From positions 1 through 64,000 of the forward strand of contig CBFHYX010000014.1 of NCBI GenBank assembly GCA_965660145.1: a stretch of 64,000 nucleotides of DNA, read 5' to 3'. This DNA comes from JABURQ01 sp029243145 (GTDB taxonomy: Bacteria; Planctomycetota; Planctomycetia; Planctomycetales; Planctomycetaceae). A program made the position numbers and the translations under genes. This document shows, one piece after another, positions 34,146-44,393 of the stretch. Position 1 is the first letter of the stretch; each line of letters opens with the position of its first letter. Below the pieces are notes generated by a model. That model searched no databases. It was not told where the DNA came from and saw only the letters and a list, made by a program, of their open reading frames with translations.

Positions 34146-37100
34146 ATGGCAACGTACAAAACCACAGTTCTCGCATTGATCACTCTGTGGGGCATCATTT
34201 CCTCTTCCCAGAGTCAGGCTGAAGACTTCTTTCAATCGTATTGTTACGATTGCCACGGCACGACGACTCAAGAAGCGACGCTTGATTTGACGTCTTTGTC
34301 ATCCGACTTTACTGACGAAGAAAGCTTTCGTCGCTGGGTGAAGGTGTATGACCGCATCTCCTCTGGAGAAATGCCCCCCAAAGACGCCCAACAACCAACC
34401 TCTGCCGAGATAAACGCCAAACTATCCTCACTCAAAGAATCGCTACAGGCGGCAGAGCAATTACTTGTTAAAGGTGCTCCTCGTTTAAGAAGGCTCACCC
34501 GCGCCGAGTACGAATACACCATCCGCGATCTCTTTGATATGCCGGGAATCGCCTTGGCGAACAACCTGCCCGCAGATGGATCGGCTCAAGGATTCGACAA
34601 GCATGTTGAAGCTCTCGATATCTCACATGTGAATATCGCCAAGTACCTCGAAGCCGCGGACCACATTCTCGACTACGCCATCGCCACACGTCCAAAACCG
34701 CCAACAATTCACAAGCGGCGGATTTCACTCGTGAATCGTGGAGGATTTGTTGCCCACATTGTCATGAATGGTGATGGAGTGTTGTTGAAAAACAAACAAC
34801 TCGATCCGGAATTTCCACCAGCCGCGGAACAGAATCATCTGGATCAGGGGGCTCACGAACGTTGGGGTTCTTTTCGGAATGGTGCGACTGTTGGCTTGTT
34901 CCGCCATGAAGATGAATCGGTCAGCCCGTATTTTATGGAACATGTGACGATCTACCCCGCGAGATATCGTGTTCAAACTTCGTTGTGGGGGTTCCAATGG
35001 GATCAAGGGAAAATGCTTCCCGGTCGTGGAACGGAAGCTGCGAGACTGTCGGTCGTGCAATTAACTGGCGATGGTCGCGGTGGACAGCATCCTAGCTATG
35101 TGCTTGGTTACTTCAATGCTCCCGAGACCCACGCTCAGGAACACGAATTGACGGTCTGGTTGAATCACAACGAGCTGATCGGCTTCAACACCGCGTCACT
35201 TGCTCCCGCAGCAAATTACTACAAGAAGCGTCGAGCGATGGAATTTACCGGCCCTGGAGTTGCCGTTGATTGGCTCGACGTTGAAGGTCCGCTTTACAAC
35301 TCCTGGCCCCCGAAGAGTCATCAGATCCTCTTTGCTCACCAACCCTTGGTCGAGTTTGTTCCCGGCAAGCATCCTAAAACACGACTACCATCACGAAAAC
35401 GTCCGCCGCAAATTGGGGCAGGCAGAAACCGTCCCGATCCCGAACCGGGACTGTGGTCGGTGCAAAGTGAAGCCCCTCTGGTTGATGCTGATCGATTACT
35501 CTCCAGCTTCCTGCCACGTCTATTTCGTCGTGCAGTTTCTAATAACGTGCGACAACAATACGTTGACATTGTGCAATCACGAATTGAAGCGGGGGATTGT
35601 TTTGAACTCGCCATGCGTGCTGCCTACCGCAATGCTCTGGTCTCTCCCGATTTCCTGTATCACATCGAACCCACTGAGAAACCCGACGATGATGCCATTG
35701 CCTGTCGACTTTCGTACTTCCTATGGAATTCACTTCCAGATGCGCAGCTTTTGAAACACGTCGAAGCCAAAACATTGACAGAGCCACAGGTTCTTCATTC
35801 TGAAATCGAGCGTTTACTCAGCGATCCAAGATCACAGCGATTTATTGACGACTTTTTAGGTCAATGGCTCAAGTTATCCCAAATCGGATCGACGGACCCA
35901 GACAAAAAGCTCTACCCGGAATTTAGCCCGTACTTACAAGACACAATGGTTGCTGAAACGCGAGCCTATTTTCGTGAATTACTAGAAAACGATCTCGACG
36001 CCTCGCATTTCATGAAGTCTGACTTTGTCATGGTCAACGAGAAACTCGCCACTCACTATGACATTCCCGGTGTTCACGGAACTCAAATGCGTCGCGTGCC
36101 GCTCCCCGCAGACTGCCCACGTGGTGGCTTTCTAACGCAGGCATCAATCCTCAAGATTACCGCAAATGGAACAACAACGTCGCCAGTCCCGCGTGGAGCC
36201 TTTGTTCTCGATCGATTGCTGGGCGAACCTCCCGAGCCACCTCCTGCAAATGTCGCTGCCATCGAGCCAGATGTGCGTGGGACGACAACTATTCGAGAGC
36301 AACTGGAAAAACATCGTGACCACACAGTTTGCGCATCCTGCCATCGACGCATTGACCCTCCCGGGTTCGCACTGGAAGCATTCGACGTGATTGGTGGATT
36401 TCGAGATCGCTATCGATCCATCGGCGAAGGCGATTCCGCTCCTCGCGGCTCAATTGACCCCTTGATCGGTATCAGCTTTCGATTGGGCCAGACAGTGGAT
36501 ACTTCGAGCGAGCTCGTTACCGGGGAATTTTTTGAAAATATTCAGCAATATCAGGCTCTTCTAGTGAATAACAACGATCAGTTGCTGAGAAATCTGACTG
36601 AGCAATTTGTCGTCTACTCGACTGGACACAGTATTCAATTCAGTGATCGGGCAAAGATCGATGAAATTGTCCGTCGAACAAAATCTCGAAATGGTGGCAT
36701 ACGAACTTTGTTACACGAGGTGATTGCCAGCACATTGTTCACTGGTCAAACAACGGTTATTGAATCTCCTCCTTCAGCGGACACTCGCTCAGTTGCAGCA
36801 ATCAATAAACATCCACATCGAATGATGATGGCAACCGCGTTGCCTAATATTGACCGACCAGTCGTTCGTGAGCCGGAGCCTGTTCAGGAGACGAAAGCTC
36901 GTGAGTATCAGTTCGACAATGCGTTGACCGTGACTGTTCAAGTGACGGGATTGTTCATGTCTCAGCGGGTTGACGATTTCAAATCCTTCATGGCGCAATT
37001 TCCAGAAGCCCGGCTACAAGAGATCAATTTTGAAACGGCCATAGCAACGATTGTTTGTTCGACCGATTCAGATGAGTTTCGAAATGCAAAGCCAGAGCAA

Positions 37101-37415
37101 GCCATTGACCGGATTAACAATCGCATTCGTCATCTTTCTAATCACACGATTGGAGCGAAAACACCGAGCCGAGTCCCTCCTGATCAATTAGAACGGATTG
37201 AGATTCCGATCACTGGGCTGGATTGCATGGCCTGCTCACTGGCTGTCTATGAAATTCTGGCAAAGATCGAAGGAGTCGAGCGGACCACTGCAAGTTTTCG
37301 TGACAGCCTCGCTACCACCTGGATCGATTCCACGAAAACAAACCGTCAAACACTCGAAGACACCCTCAAGCAGCGGGGAGTCTCCTTCGTGCCCGAACGA
37401 GACGATTTGGAATGA
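34146..37415 (+). CDS. Cytochrome-like DUF1587/1595/1592/1588/1585 protein with C-terminal HMA domain
   Basis: A 1089-residue exported protein. Residues 1-25 are a signal peptide; CYDCH (33-37) lies in a cytochrome-like domain; DUF1587 starts near 112 (RLTRAEYEYTIRDLF); DUF1595 lies near 455-515, DUF1592 near 520-650 (CRLSYFLWNSLPDAQLL), DUF1588 near 655-755 with CASCH (729-733), and DUF1585 near 810-875 (LTEQFVVYSTGHSI). Unusually the chain continues: a degenerate ferredoxin-like unit near 915-985 without CxxC, then an HMA-like unit near 1015-1085 with LDCMAC (Cys1027, Cys1030) and EGVERTTASF. HMA domains bind Cu(I) or Hg(II), so this protein may bind or deliver metal. Haem and metal binding are inferred. 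Confidence 0.88.
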   Translation: MATYKTTVLALITLWGIISSSQSQAEDFFQSYCYDCHGTTTQEATLDLTSLSSDFTDEESFRRWVKVYDRISSGEMPPKDAQQPTSAEINAKLSSLKESLQAAEQLLVKGAPRLRRLTRAEYEYTIRDLFDMPGIALANNLPADGSAQGFDKHVEALDISHVNIAKYLEAADHILDYAIATRPKPPTIHKRRISLVNRGGFVAHIVMNGDGVLLKNKQLDPEFPPAAEQNHLDQGAHERWGSFRNGATVGLFRHEDESVSPYFMEHVTIYPARYRVQTSLWGFQWDQGKMLPGRGTEAARLSVVQLTGDGRGGQHPSYVLGYFNAPETHAQEHELTVWLNHNELIGFNTASLAPAANYYKKRRAMEFTGPGVAVDWLDVEGPLYNSWPPKSHQILFAHQPLVEFVPGKHPKTRLPSRKRPPQIGAGRNRPDPEPGLWSVQSEAPLVDADRLLSSFLPRLFRRAVSNNVRQQYVDIVQSRIEAGDCFELAMRAAYRNALVSPDFLYHIEPTEKPDDDAIACRLSYFLWNSLPDAQLLKHVEAKTLTEPQVLHSEIERLLSDPRSQRFIDDFLGQWLKLSQIGSTDPDKKLYPEFSPYLQDTMVAETRAYFRELLENDLDASHFMKSDFVMVNEKLATHYDIPGVHGTQMRRVPLPADCPRGGFLTQASILKITANGTTTSPVPRGAFVLDRLLGEPPEPPPANVAAIEPDVRGTTTIREQLEKHRDHTVCASCHRRIDPPGFALEAFDVIGGFRDRYRSIGEGDSAPRGSIDPLIGISFRLGQTVDTSSELVTGEFFENIQQYQALLVNNNDQLLRNLTEQFVVYSTGHSIQFSDRAKIDEIVRRTKSRNGGIRTLLHEVIASTLFTGQTTVIESPPSADTRSVAAINKHPHRMMMATALPNIDRPVVREPEPVQETKAREYQFDNALTVTVQVTGLFMSQRVDDFKSFMAQFPEARLQEINFETAIATIVCSTDSDEFRNAKPEQAIDRINNRIRHLSNHTIGAKTPSRVPPDQLERIEIPITGLDCMACSLAVYEILAKIEGVERTTASFRDSLATTWIDSTKTNRQTLEDTLKQRGVSFVPERDDLE

Positions 37416-37681
37416 GAATGCGCCTACTCAACATCTGTCCGGAATGGCAACAAGGGCAGACCAGATAGACTACACAGATGGCGAGTCAGAATATTCGCCA
37501 CACGGGGCAAAGCAGATTTAGCAATCAATTCAAAACGGAGTTTAATGGATTCGAGACAAACACTAAAAAGCCCATTGTGTGTGTAGCCGTGATTGATTTC
37601 GTGACAGAGCGAAGCGTAGAGTAATGGAAGGATGTTTCTGAGGTGAGTTAACGAGTATCTGACTCTCAGTGAAATAAACGT

Positions 37682-40600
37682 ATGAGATTGCAACTGCTGC
37701 TTCTGCTAGTCACATCGGCATTCATATTGCCTCCAAGACTTGTCATTGGTGATGATAAGCACGATAAACAATTTCGGGATGTTCAAAATGTCCTAGGGCA
37801 ATTTTGCCTGGACTGCCATAACACGAAGCAGAAGGAAGGGCAGTTGGACTTGCAACGATTTGCTTCCATTGAGCATGTGCGTGCAGATTTGGAGCCGTGG
37901 CAAGCAATGATTTTACAGCTCGAATCGCGGGAGATGCCCCCAAAGAATGAACCTCAACCAACCGACGCGCAACGACAACAGTTGATCGACTGGATCAAAG
38001 AAACATTGCAGCAGGAAGCAATCAAGCGCGCAGGCGATCCCGGTTTCGTACCGCTACACCGACTGAGTAACACGGAATACAACAACACCATTCGCGATTT
38101 GACGGGCATCGATCTGCAACCTGCAAACACCTTTCCGGCAGACGGAGCCGCAGGCGAAGGTTTTACAAATGCGGCCGAATCACTGTCGATGTCTCCGGCC
38201 ATGATGTCAAAATACATACAGGCTGCGAAAGAGGTCAGTCAGCATGCCATACTACTGCCAGACGGTTTTCGATTTTCAGCCTCGACAACGAAACGAGACT
38301 GGACCGACGAAAGTCTCGCAAAATTGCGTAAGTTTTACCGCCAGTTCACTCACGAAGGGAGCCTTCCACTCAAACCCTACGTTGTTGCTCTGGTCGATCA
38401 TCGCGCGGCTCTGCAAGCGAAGCAGACAACCATCAGCAAGGTCGCTCAGGAAAGAAACCTAAGTCCCCGGTATCTGGCGATCTTGTGGAACGAGTTAAAC
38501 GCCGCGCAGCCTGCCTATCCGATGAGCCGTGTCTGCAAACTTTGGGTAGAGAACAACGTCGATGGGATCGTCGCCGAGGTTTCAAGGTCGTTCGATCAGT
38601 TGTGGGAATACCCTCGCATTGGCAGTTACGTCAACACGCATCGTCAACAGAGCAAAGATACCGCCATTCAATCGTCGCAAATGCTCTCCCTCAAACTCGA
38701 TGCAACACCGGGCCAATCCGAGGTGACGTTGTATTTGCAATCGCGCAGCCTTGGCAGCGAATCGGCGACCGTTCGCTTTGCAAATCCACGTTTTCAAAAA
38801 GAGGATGGTCGGGTTCTCAAACTTCGGGACTACCAAAGTTTTGGACCGCAGTTTGAAGTCGACTTCACTCGGCTCTTCGCTCAAACGACCGACTATTTGA
38901 ATGCTGCGGTCGAAGGGGCAAATGACCGCACACTGACCAATAAAGAATTGGCTAAAAAGCATCAGCTTGATCCAGAGTGGTTAAGTCGCTGGGTCACCGT
39001 TCTCAATGTGCAACCGATTTCCCCCGGCTCAGAACCTGAACGACCAGGGCGCGTGGTTGGACCGATTAAAATGCAACTGCTCGATGAGGTGGCTCCTAAT
39101 CCTGCGCACAAGTTGATCACTGGGTGGCGGCCCAAGGGAGCTGACTTGCCCATCGTGATCTCGAATGCGTCGGATAAAACGGAACACATCCCCGGTCGAA
39201 TTTCGGGACATACGATGGCGGTACACCCGATGCCGACGGAATTCGTCGCAACTGTTTGGAAAAGCCCCATAACCGGTCGTGTTCAAGTGGCGGGAAAGGT
39301 TGCCCACGCACATCCATCCTGCGGCAATGGTGTACGCTGGTGGCTCGAAGCACAAACGAATCATCAAGCTGCTGTTTTGCAAGAAGGGAACGTCGACTTG
39401 GGGAAAGAGTCGTCGTTCAAGTCGCAAGAAATTACCATCAAGCAAGGGGAACAGATTTTTCTCGCGATCGCCGCGCGGGATACCAGCCATGTCTGCGATC
39501 TGACCGAAGTTGCCTTCACGATTACCGAACTGGGGAGGCCAGAACCTCGGGTTTGGGATTTGGCTGCGGATGTTGCGAATGATATTACAGTCGGAAACCC
39601 GCATGCAGATCGAATGGGGAATGCCACGGTTTGGAGTTTTGTCAGAGGCAGCACAAAAAATCGCCAACCGGCAACCGCGTCTGCACTCGACAATAACATC
39701 TTGCTCGCAAAATGGCGAACAGCCGCATCGTCTCCCAACGGTCAAGCGGAGGCCGCAAAGTATGCTCAGCAGTTGCAGTCACTCTTGACCGGCAATCAGC
39801 CGATGGAAGCGGATGCCGCCAGTCGAAAGTTGTACGACCATCTTGTGTCTTTTGATGGTCCGTTGCTGAGTCGCCTCGATTTACAGAGGGTAAAAGCTCT
39901 TCTCCCGCAACAGCCTCAACCCGCACCACTTGAAGTGTCCCGTTTTGGTCTGGAGCCCGAGATGTTCGATGGTGATGACTTAGTGCTCACGACAGGCAAA
40001 GCCATCGCTGTACGATTGCCGCTGGGGTTGTTTCGCGATCATCAGTTCGTCGTCGATGGCAGTCTGGATGATGGTGCGGCCGTGCAATTTCAAATCACGA
40101 CGGGCAAACCGACCGGTGATCTCATGTGGGAAGCTGTTGCTCCTGTCGTCGTGTCTGACAAGAGCGATGCTCGAAATGAAGTATTAACTGGACTGGCCGA
40201 GTTCCGAGGCATCTTTCCGCCAAACATCTGCTATCCGCATGTCATTCCGCTCGATGAAGTCGTTTGTCTCAAGACTTTTCATCGCGAAGATCAGCCTCTA
40301 ATCGATTTGTTTCTGAATGAAGAACAAGCTGCCGAACTCGAACAATTGTGGAGCGAACATCGCTTCATTACCAAGTTTCCCGTCGTTGAAAATGAATACT
40401 TGCCATTGTTCATCGGATTTGTCACACAGGATCAACCGCAAGAATTAGTGGACCTTTTCGAAGGAAAACGCCCAGAATTCCAAGATCGCGAGGACACATT
40501 TATTGAGGATTTCAATAATGCGGCATCGTCTCAATTGCTGCAACTCGAACAGTTTGCGATGCATGCGTACCGTCGTCCCTTAACCAAAACGGAGCGAAGC

Positions 40601-41794
40601 GGGCTGCGTTCCCTCTATGAATCTTTGCGAGCGAAAGGAATCGAACATGAAGAAGCCTTTCGTAGTCTCATTGCACGTGTGTTGATGTCCCCCTCATTTC
40701 TGCTCCACGTGCGCCAAGGTGATCAGACGCCATCGGCGGTGACTGACACCCTACCGCTCAACGATTGGGAAATTGCCAGTCGGTTGAGTTATTTTCTGTG
40801 GTCTTCGCTACCGGATGCGGAACTCCGTCAACTTGCCGCCACTGGGACATTACTGGAGCCCGAGGTGCTCGCCAGTCAAGTTCGCCGAATGCTTCGCGAT
40901 GATCGTGCTCGATCCTTCGCCATTGAGTTTGGAACGCAGTGGATTCATGTTCGTGGATTCGATGCCTTCAACGAAAAGAACGAAACACGATTTCCGACGT
41001 TTGACGATGAACTACGCACGGCAATGAACGAAGAAGCGATTCAATTTTTTCAGCAGTTGTTTCTTAATAACGCTCAAATCGACGAAATATTGAATGCGAA
41101 TTACACCTTTGTGAATGAGCGATTGGCGCAGCACTATGGAATTCCCAATGTGCAGGGCAAACATTTTCGTCGGGTCGATCAGGTCGAGCAATTTGGACGT
41201 GGCGGTATCTTGGGTTTTGCAGCCGTACAGTCAAAACAAGCAGGAGCCTCACGAACAAGTCCGATTCTTCGCGGTAACTGGATTGTGGAAACATTACTCG
41301 GGGAGAAGCTGCCGTTACCACCACCAAATGTTCCCCAGCTTCCTGAACAGGTAGCCGCGACCGAGGGGTTGACCATGCGACAAATCAACGAACGTCACGT
41401 CAAAGACGAAGCCTGTGCGGTCTGTCATCGCCGGATCGATCCATTTGGATACTCACTGGAGCACTACGATGCCATAGGTCGTTTACGCCAACAGGATGCA
41501 AACAGCTTACCCATCAACGCTCATGCTAAGTTGCGTGATGGCACCGAGTTTGAAGGGATTGAAGGCTTACGAGACTATCTGCTTACCAACAAGATAAATG
41601 TGGTGAAGCGGCTGTTCTGTCAACGATTACTCGGATACGCTTTAGGTCGAACTACAACGATTTCTGATCAGATCTTAATAGACGAAATGAGCCAGAAACT
41701 CGATTCCAACGGCGTTGCCGATGCTGTTGTTCTCATTGTCAACAGCCCGCAGTTTCAAAACATTCGTAACTCTGAAGTCGGAGAACTTCCATGA
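37682..41794 (+). CDS. Giant cytochrome-like DUF1587/1592/1588/1585 protein with a central insert
   Basis: A 1370-residue exported protein. Signal peptide, then FCLDCH (Cys42-His46), DUF1587 near 125-200, a 680-residue insert, then DUF1595 near 960-1015, DUF1592 near 1030-1150 (ASRLSYFLWSSLPDAEL), DUF1588 near 1160-1275 with CAVCH (1245-1249), and DUF1585 to the end. The insert holds two copies of a short helical motif (ERNLSPRYLAILW; KHQLDPEWLSRWV) and a beta-rich module with AHPSCGNGVRWWLE then KQGEQIFLAI, WDLAADV and GNPHAD. The related module in the protein at 46061 has these parts in the opposite order. Its TGA overlaps the DUF1552 ATG by four bases. Confidence 0.88.
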   Translation: MRLQLLLLLVTSAFILPPRLVIGDDKHDKQFRDVQNVLGQFCLDCHNTKQKEGQLDLQRFASIEHVRADLEPWQAMILQLESREMPPKNEPQPTDAQRQQLIDWIKETLQQEAIKRAGDPGFVPLHRLSNTEYNNTIRDLTGIDLQPANTFPADGAAGEGFTNAAESLSMSPAMMSKYIQAAKEVSQHAILLPDGFRFSASTTKRDWTDESLAKLRKFYRQFTHEGSLPLKPYVVALVDHRAALQAKQTTISKVAQERNLSPRYLAILWNELNAAQPAYPMSRVCKLWVENNVDGIVAEVSRSFDQLWEYPRIGSYVNTHRQQSKDTAIQSSQMLSLKLDATPGQSEVTLYLQSRSLGSESATVRFANPRFQKEDGRVLKLRDYQSFGPQFEVDFTRLFAQTTDYLNAAVEGANDRTLTNKELAKKHQLDPEWLSRWVTVLNVQPISPGSEPERPGRVVGPIKMQLLDEVAPNPAHKLITGWRPKGADLPIVISNASDKTEHIPGRISGHTMAVHPMPTEFVATVWKSPITGRVQVAGKVAHAHPSCGNGVRWWLEAQTNHQAAVLQEGNVDLGKESSFKSQEITIKQGEQIFLAIAARDTSHVCDLTEVAFTITELGRPEPRVWDLAADVANDITVGNPHADRMGNATVWSFVRGSTKNRQPATASALDNNILLAKWRTAASSPNGQAEAAKYAQQLQSLLTGNQPMEADAASRKLYDHLVSFDGPLLSRLDLQRVKALLPQQPQPAPLEVSRFGLEPEMFDGDDLVLTTGKAIAVRLPLGLFRDHQFVVDGSLDDGAAVQFQITTGKPTGDLMWEAVAPVVVSDKSDARNEVLTGLAEFRGIFPPNICYPHVIPLDEVVCLKTFHREDQPLIDLFLNEEQAAELEQLWSEHRFITKFPVVENEYLPLFIGFVTQDQPQELVDLFEGKRPEFQDREDTFIEDFNNAASSQLLQLEQFAMHAYRRPLTKTERSGLRSLYESLRAKGIEHEEAFRSLIARVLMSPSFLLHVRQGDQTPSAVTDTLPLNDWEIASRLSYFLWSSLPDAELRQLAATGTLLEPEVLASQVRRMLRDDRARSFAIEFGTQWIHVRGFDAFNEKNETRFPTFDDELRTAMNEEAIQFFQQLFLNNAQIDEILNANYTFVNERLAQHYGIPNVQGKHFRRVDQVEQFGRGGILGFAAVQSKQAGASRTSPILRGNWIVETLLGEKLPLPPPNVPQLPEQVAATEGLTMRQINERHVKDEACAVCHRRIDPFGYSLEHYDAIGRLRQQDANSLPINAHAKLRDGTEFEGIEGLRDYLLTNKINVVKRLFCQRLLGYALGRTTTISDQILIDEMSQKLDSNGVADAVVLIVNSPQFQNIRNSEVGELP

Positions 41795-43104
41795 CCTGTT
41801 CAAGACGAACCATGCTTCGCGGTTTGGGTGTGACGATGGCGTTGCCGTGGCTCGAATCTCTTTCGGCTTTCGGGGCCGAAAACAATTCCAGCGATGCGAC
41901 ACCTCCCGTACGTTTGGCGTGTCTGTTCTCTGGGAACGGCTTTCATAGTGAAGAGTGGTGGGCCAAGGGTGAAGGCCAACAAATGCAGCTTGGCAAAGTG
42001 CTTGAGTCGTTGCATCCGTTTCGTAAAAAACTGCTGTTCCTGCGTGGACTCTACAATGAAGAAGCACGCATCGGTGGTATTCATAGTTGTCAAACGGGAA
42101 ATTTGTTAACGGGTGCGCATCTGGCGGATGGAGGAGAAATCCGCTCCGACATCAGCATGGATCAAGTCGTTGCCAAACATTATTCCGGTCAAACGAAAGT
42201 CGATAGCTTGGTGCTGGGTTGTGAACATTCGATTGCCGCTCTCCACAAAAACTACTCGATGATTTATAGCTCGCATATTTCGTGGAGTTCTGCCACGACA
42301 CCAACTCCGCTGGAACTTTATCCTGCATTGGCTTTTGATCGGTTATTTCGTGATGAAGTCAGTCGCACAGACGCGAGCGTATTAGATGCAGTGCTCGAAG
42401 AGGCACGAGATTTGAAACGTCAAACCAGCAAGTCGGACTCCCAACGACTGGACGAGTACCTGGAATCGGTCAGAGAAGTCGAACGACGCATCGAGAGTGC
42501 TGGCAAAGAACGCCGGCTACAGGGTTGGAGACCGACATTGCAAAACCCCGACATTAGTCGCCCTGCTGATGGGGTTCCTCAAGACATTGATGAGCACATG
42601 CGACTGATGTGTGACATTCTCGTACTAGCTTTTCAAACGGACACGACGCGCGTCTGTACCTTGAAGTTAAACAACGATCATTCCTCGTTGCGATTCCCCA
42701 ACCTTATCTCTGATCGCGGTCCGACTCAGGGGATCGACTACATGATCCACCATTTACTCTCACACACCAATAATGGCGACTGGCTCAAAGTAAACCAGTT
42801 CTTTGTCGAACAACTCGCCTATATCGCGGGCAAGCTTGATGCGATTCAAGAAGGAGAACGAACGCTGCTTGATAACTCAATGATTTTGTACCTCTCCAGC
42901 ATGATGACGGGCAGTCACAATAACGACCAACTCCCTGTCGTTATGCTTGGCAGCGGTGGCGGGCAAATCAAAACCGGTCGTATCCTCGATTATATCGACC
43001 AACCAAACCGCAAAATGTGCAGTTTGTATCTATCGATGATGGACAAATGCGGCATTCAACGGGATCGTTTCGGCGACTCAAACCAACGTCTCGCCGAAGT
43101 ATGA
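41791..43104 (+). CDS. DUF1552 protein
   Basis: A 437-residue DUF1552 protein. The N-terminus MTCSRRTMLRGLGVTMALPWLESL is a Tat signal. Family marks are CLFSGNGFHSEEWW, GGIHSCQTGNLLTG, DEHMRLMCDILVLAFQTDTTRV, MILYLSSMMTGSHNND and the C-terminal CSLYLSMMDKCGI. The start ATG sits inside the stop of the DUF1592 gene (ATGA), so the two are translationally coupled. It is a distant paralogue of the DUF1552 protein at 32842. Confidence 0.88.
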   Translation: MTCSRRTMLRGLGVTMALPWLESLSAFGAENNSSDATPPVRLACLFSGNGFHSEEWWAKGEGQQMQLGKVLESLHPFRKKLLFLRGLYNEEARIGGIHSCQTGNLLTGAHLADGGEIRSDISMDQVVAKHYSGQTKVDSLVLGCEHSIAALHKNYSMIYSSHISWSSATTPTPLELYPALAFDRLFRDEVSRTDASVLDAVLEEARDLKRQTSKSDSQRLDEYLESVREVERRIESAGKERRLQGWRPTLQNPDISRPADGVPQDIDEHMRLMCDILVLAFQTDTTRVCTLKLNNDHSSLRFPNLISDRGPTQGIDYMIHHLLSHTNNGDWLKVNQFFVEQLAYIAGKLDAIQEGERTLLDNSMILYLSSMMTGSHNNDQLPVVMLGSGGGQIKTGRILDYIDQPNRKMCSLYLSMMDKCGIQRDRFGDSNQRLAEV

Positions 43105-43178
43105 TGGATCATAATATTTTCATTTCCTACTACCCATGTTCAATCTTTTCATGAATCTCCAATCTGCGAAAGTCACTC

Positions 43179-44333
43179 ATGTTTCGAACCACGACCCTCA
43201 CCTGCGTTGCGTTGTCGCTGATGATCATTCACGGCCACAATCTGTCGGCTGAGACGCCACAATCGTCTGCAACTCTGCTACAACCATTTGTTGAGAAGCA
43301 TGAACTTGCGGGAGCCGTAGCACTGGTCGCGAATCAGGATGGAATTCTGTCTATTGAAACCGTTGGATATTCAAATATTGAGGCCAACGCTGCGATGAAA
43401 CCGGATTCACTCTTTTGGATTGCTTCGCAATCTAAAGGGATGACGGCCGTCGCCGTCTTGATGTTAGTCGATGAAGGTAAGATTGCTCTCGACGATCCGG
43501 TTGAGAAGTATCTGCCCGAATTTCGCGGCCAGACGGTTGTTGCAGAAAAAGACGATGACCATGTCTTGCTGCGTAAACCAGCCCACCCAATCACCATCCG
43601 TGAGGTACTCAGCCATGTCAGTGGATTGCCATTTAAATCGGCGATTGAAGAACCCACTCTCGATGGGCTGCCGTTGGCAAAAGCCGTTCGCAGTTATGCG
43701 ATGACTCCATTGCAAACCGAACCGGGCACGCACTACCAGTATTCCAACGCTGGCATCAACACTGCTGCTCGGGTCTTGGAGGTTGTGTCAGGCAAGAAGT
43801 ACGAAGACTTCATGCAAGAGCGGTTGTTTACTCCCTTGGGAATGAAGGACACAACCTTCTGGCCCAACGCGGAACAGGTGGCTCGACTGGCGAAATCGTA
43901 CCGCCCCAATAAAGCGAAAGATAATCTCGTTGAATTCGGGCTCGGTCAGTTAATTTCACCGTTAACAGATCGCTGCAATCGTTTTCCGATGCCGGCGGGA
44001 GGACTCTTCTCAACCGCAACAGACACAGCCATCTTCTGCCAAATGTTGCTAAAAGGCGGCGAGTTCGGCGGGAAACGCTTCTTGAGTGAAGCCGCGATGA
44101 AGGAACTCACCCATCGCCAGACTCCCGATCTCGTCAAGAACAGTTACAGCTTAGGATTTGCGGTCGGAAGTGATTGGTTCGGACATGGCGGAGCACATGC
44201 CACCAACATGGAAATCCATCGCGGTAAGGACCTTGTCATCATCTGGATGGTGCAACACAGTGGCTATCCCGGAGACGGCAACAAAGCTCAGGGAGTCTTC
44301 AAAAACTGGGCGTATCAGAAATATGGAAAGTGA
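43179..44333 (+). CDS. Secreted serine hydrolase, beta-lactamase class C type
   Basis: A 384-residue protein with a signal peptide (cleavage near HNLSAET) and a PF00144 domain. The catalytic SxxK is Ser83-Gln-Ser-Lys86 (WIASQSKGM), YSN is in YQYSNAGINTAARVLE, and FGHGGAHATNMEI corresponds to the HxG segment. It is distinct from the paralogue at 22786. It follows the DUF1552 gene by 74 bases and could be its operon partner. The substrate is unknown; such genes often sit beside secreted catabolic enzymes in planctomycetes. Confidence 0.88.
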   Translation: MFRTTTLTCVALSLMIIHGHNLSAETPQSSATLLQPFVEKHELAGAVALVANQDGILSIETVGYSNIEANAAMKPDSLFWIASQSKGMTAVAVLMLVDEGKIALDDPVEKYLPEFRGQTVVAEKDDDHVLLRKPAHPITIREVLSHVSGLPFKSAIEEPTLDGLPLAKAVRSYAMTPLQTEPGTHYQYSNAGINTAARVLEVVSGKKYEDFMQERLFTPLGMKDTTFWPNAEQVARLAKSYRPNKAKDNLVEFGLGQLISPLTDRCNRFPMPAGGLFSTATDTAIFCQMLLKGGEFGGKRFLSEAAMKELTHRQTPDLVKNSYSLGFAVGSDWFGHGGAHATNMEIHRGKDLVIIWMVQHSGYPGDGNKAQGVFKNWAYQKYGK

Positions 44334-44393
44334 TTATCAGAAGAGACATTTTTCTTTGTGAAAGATTTTAATTCGTCAGAGTATTGACTGATT

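Noticed and set aside
35200..35754. Plus-strand ORF of 184 codons
   Set aside because: It lies wholly inside the DUF1592-HMA gene in another frame and has no coherent protein pattern.
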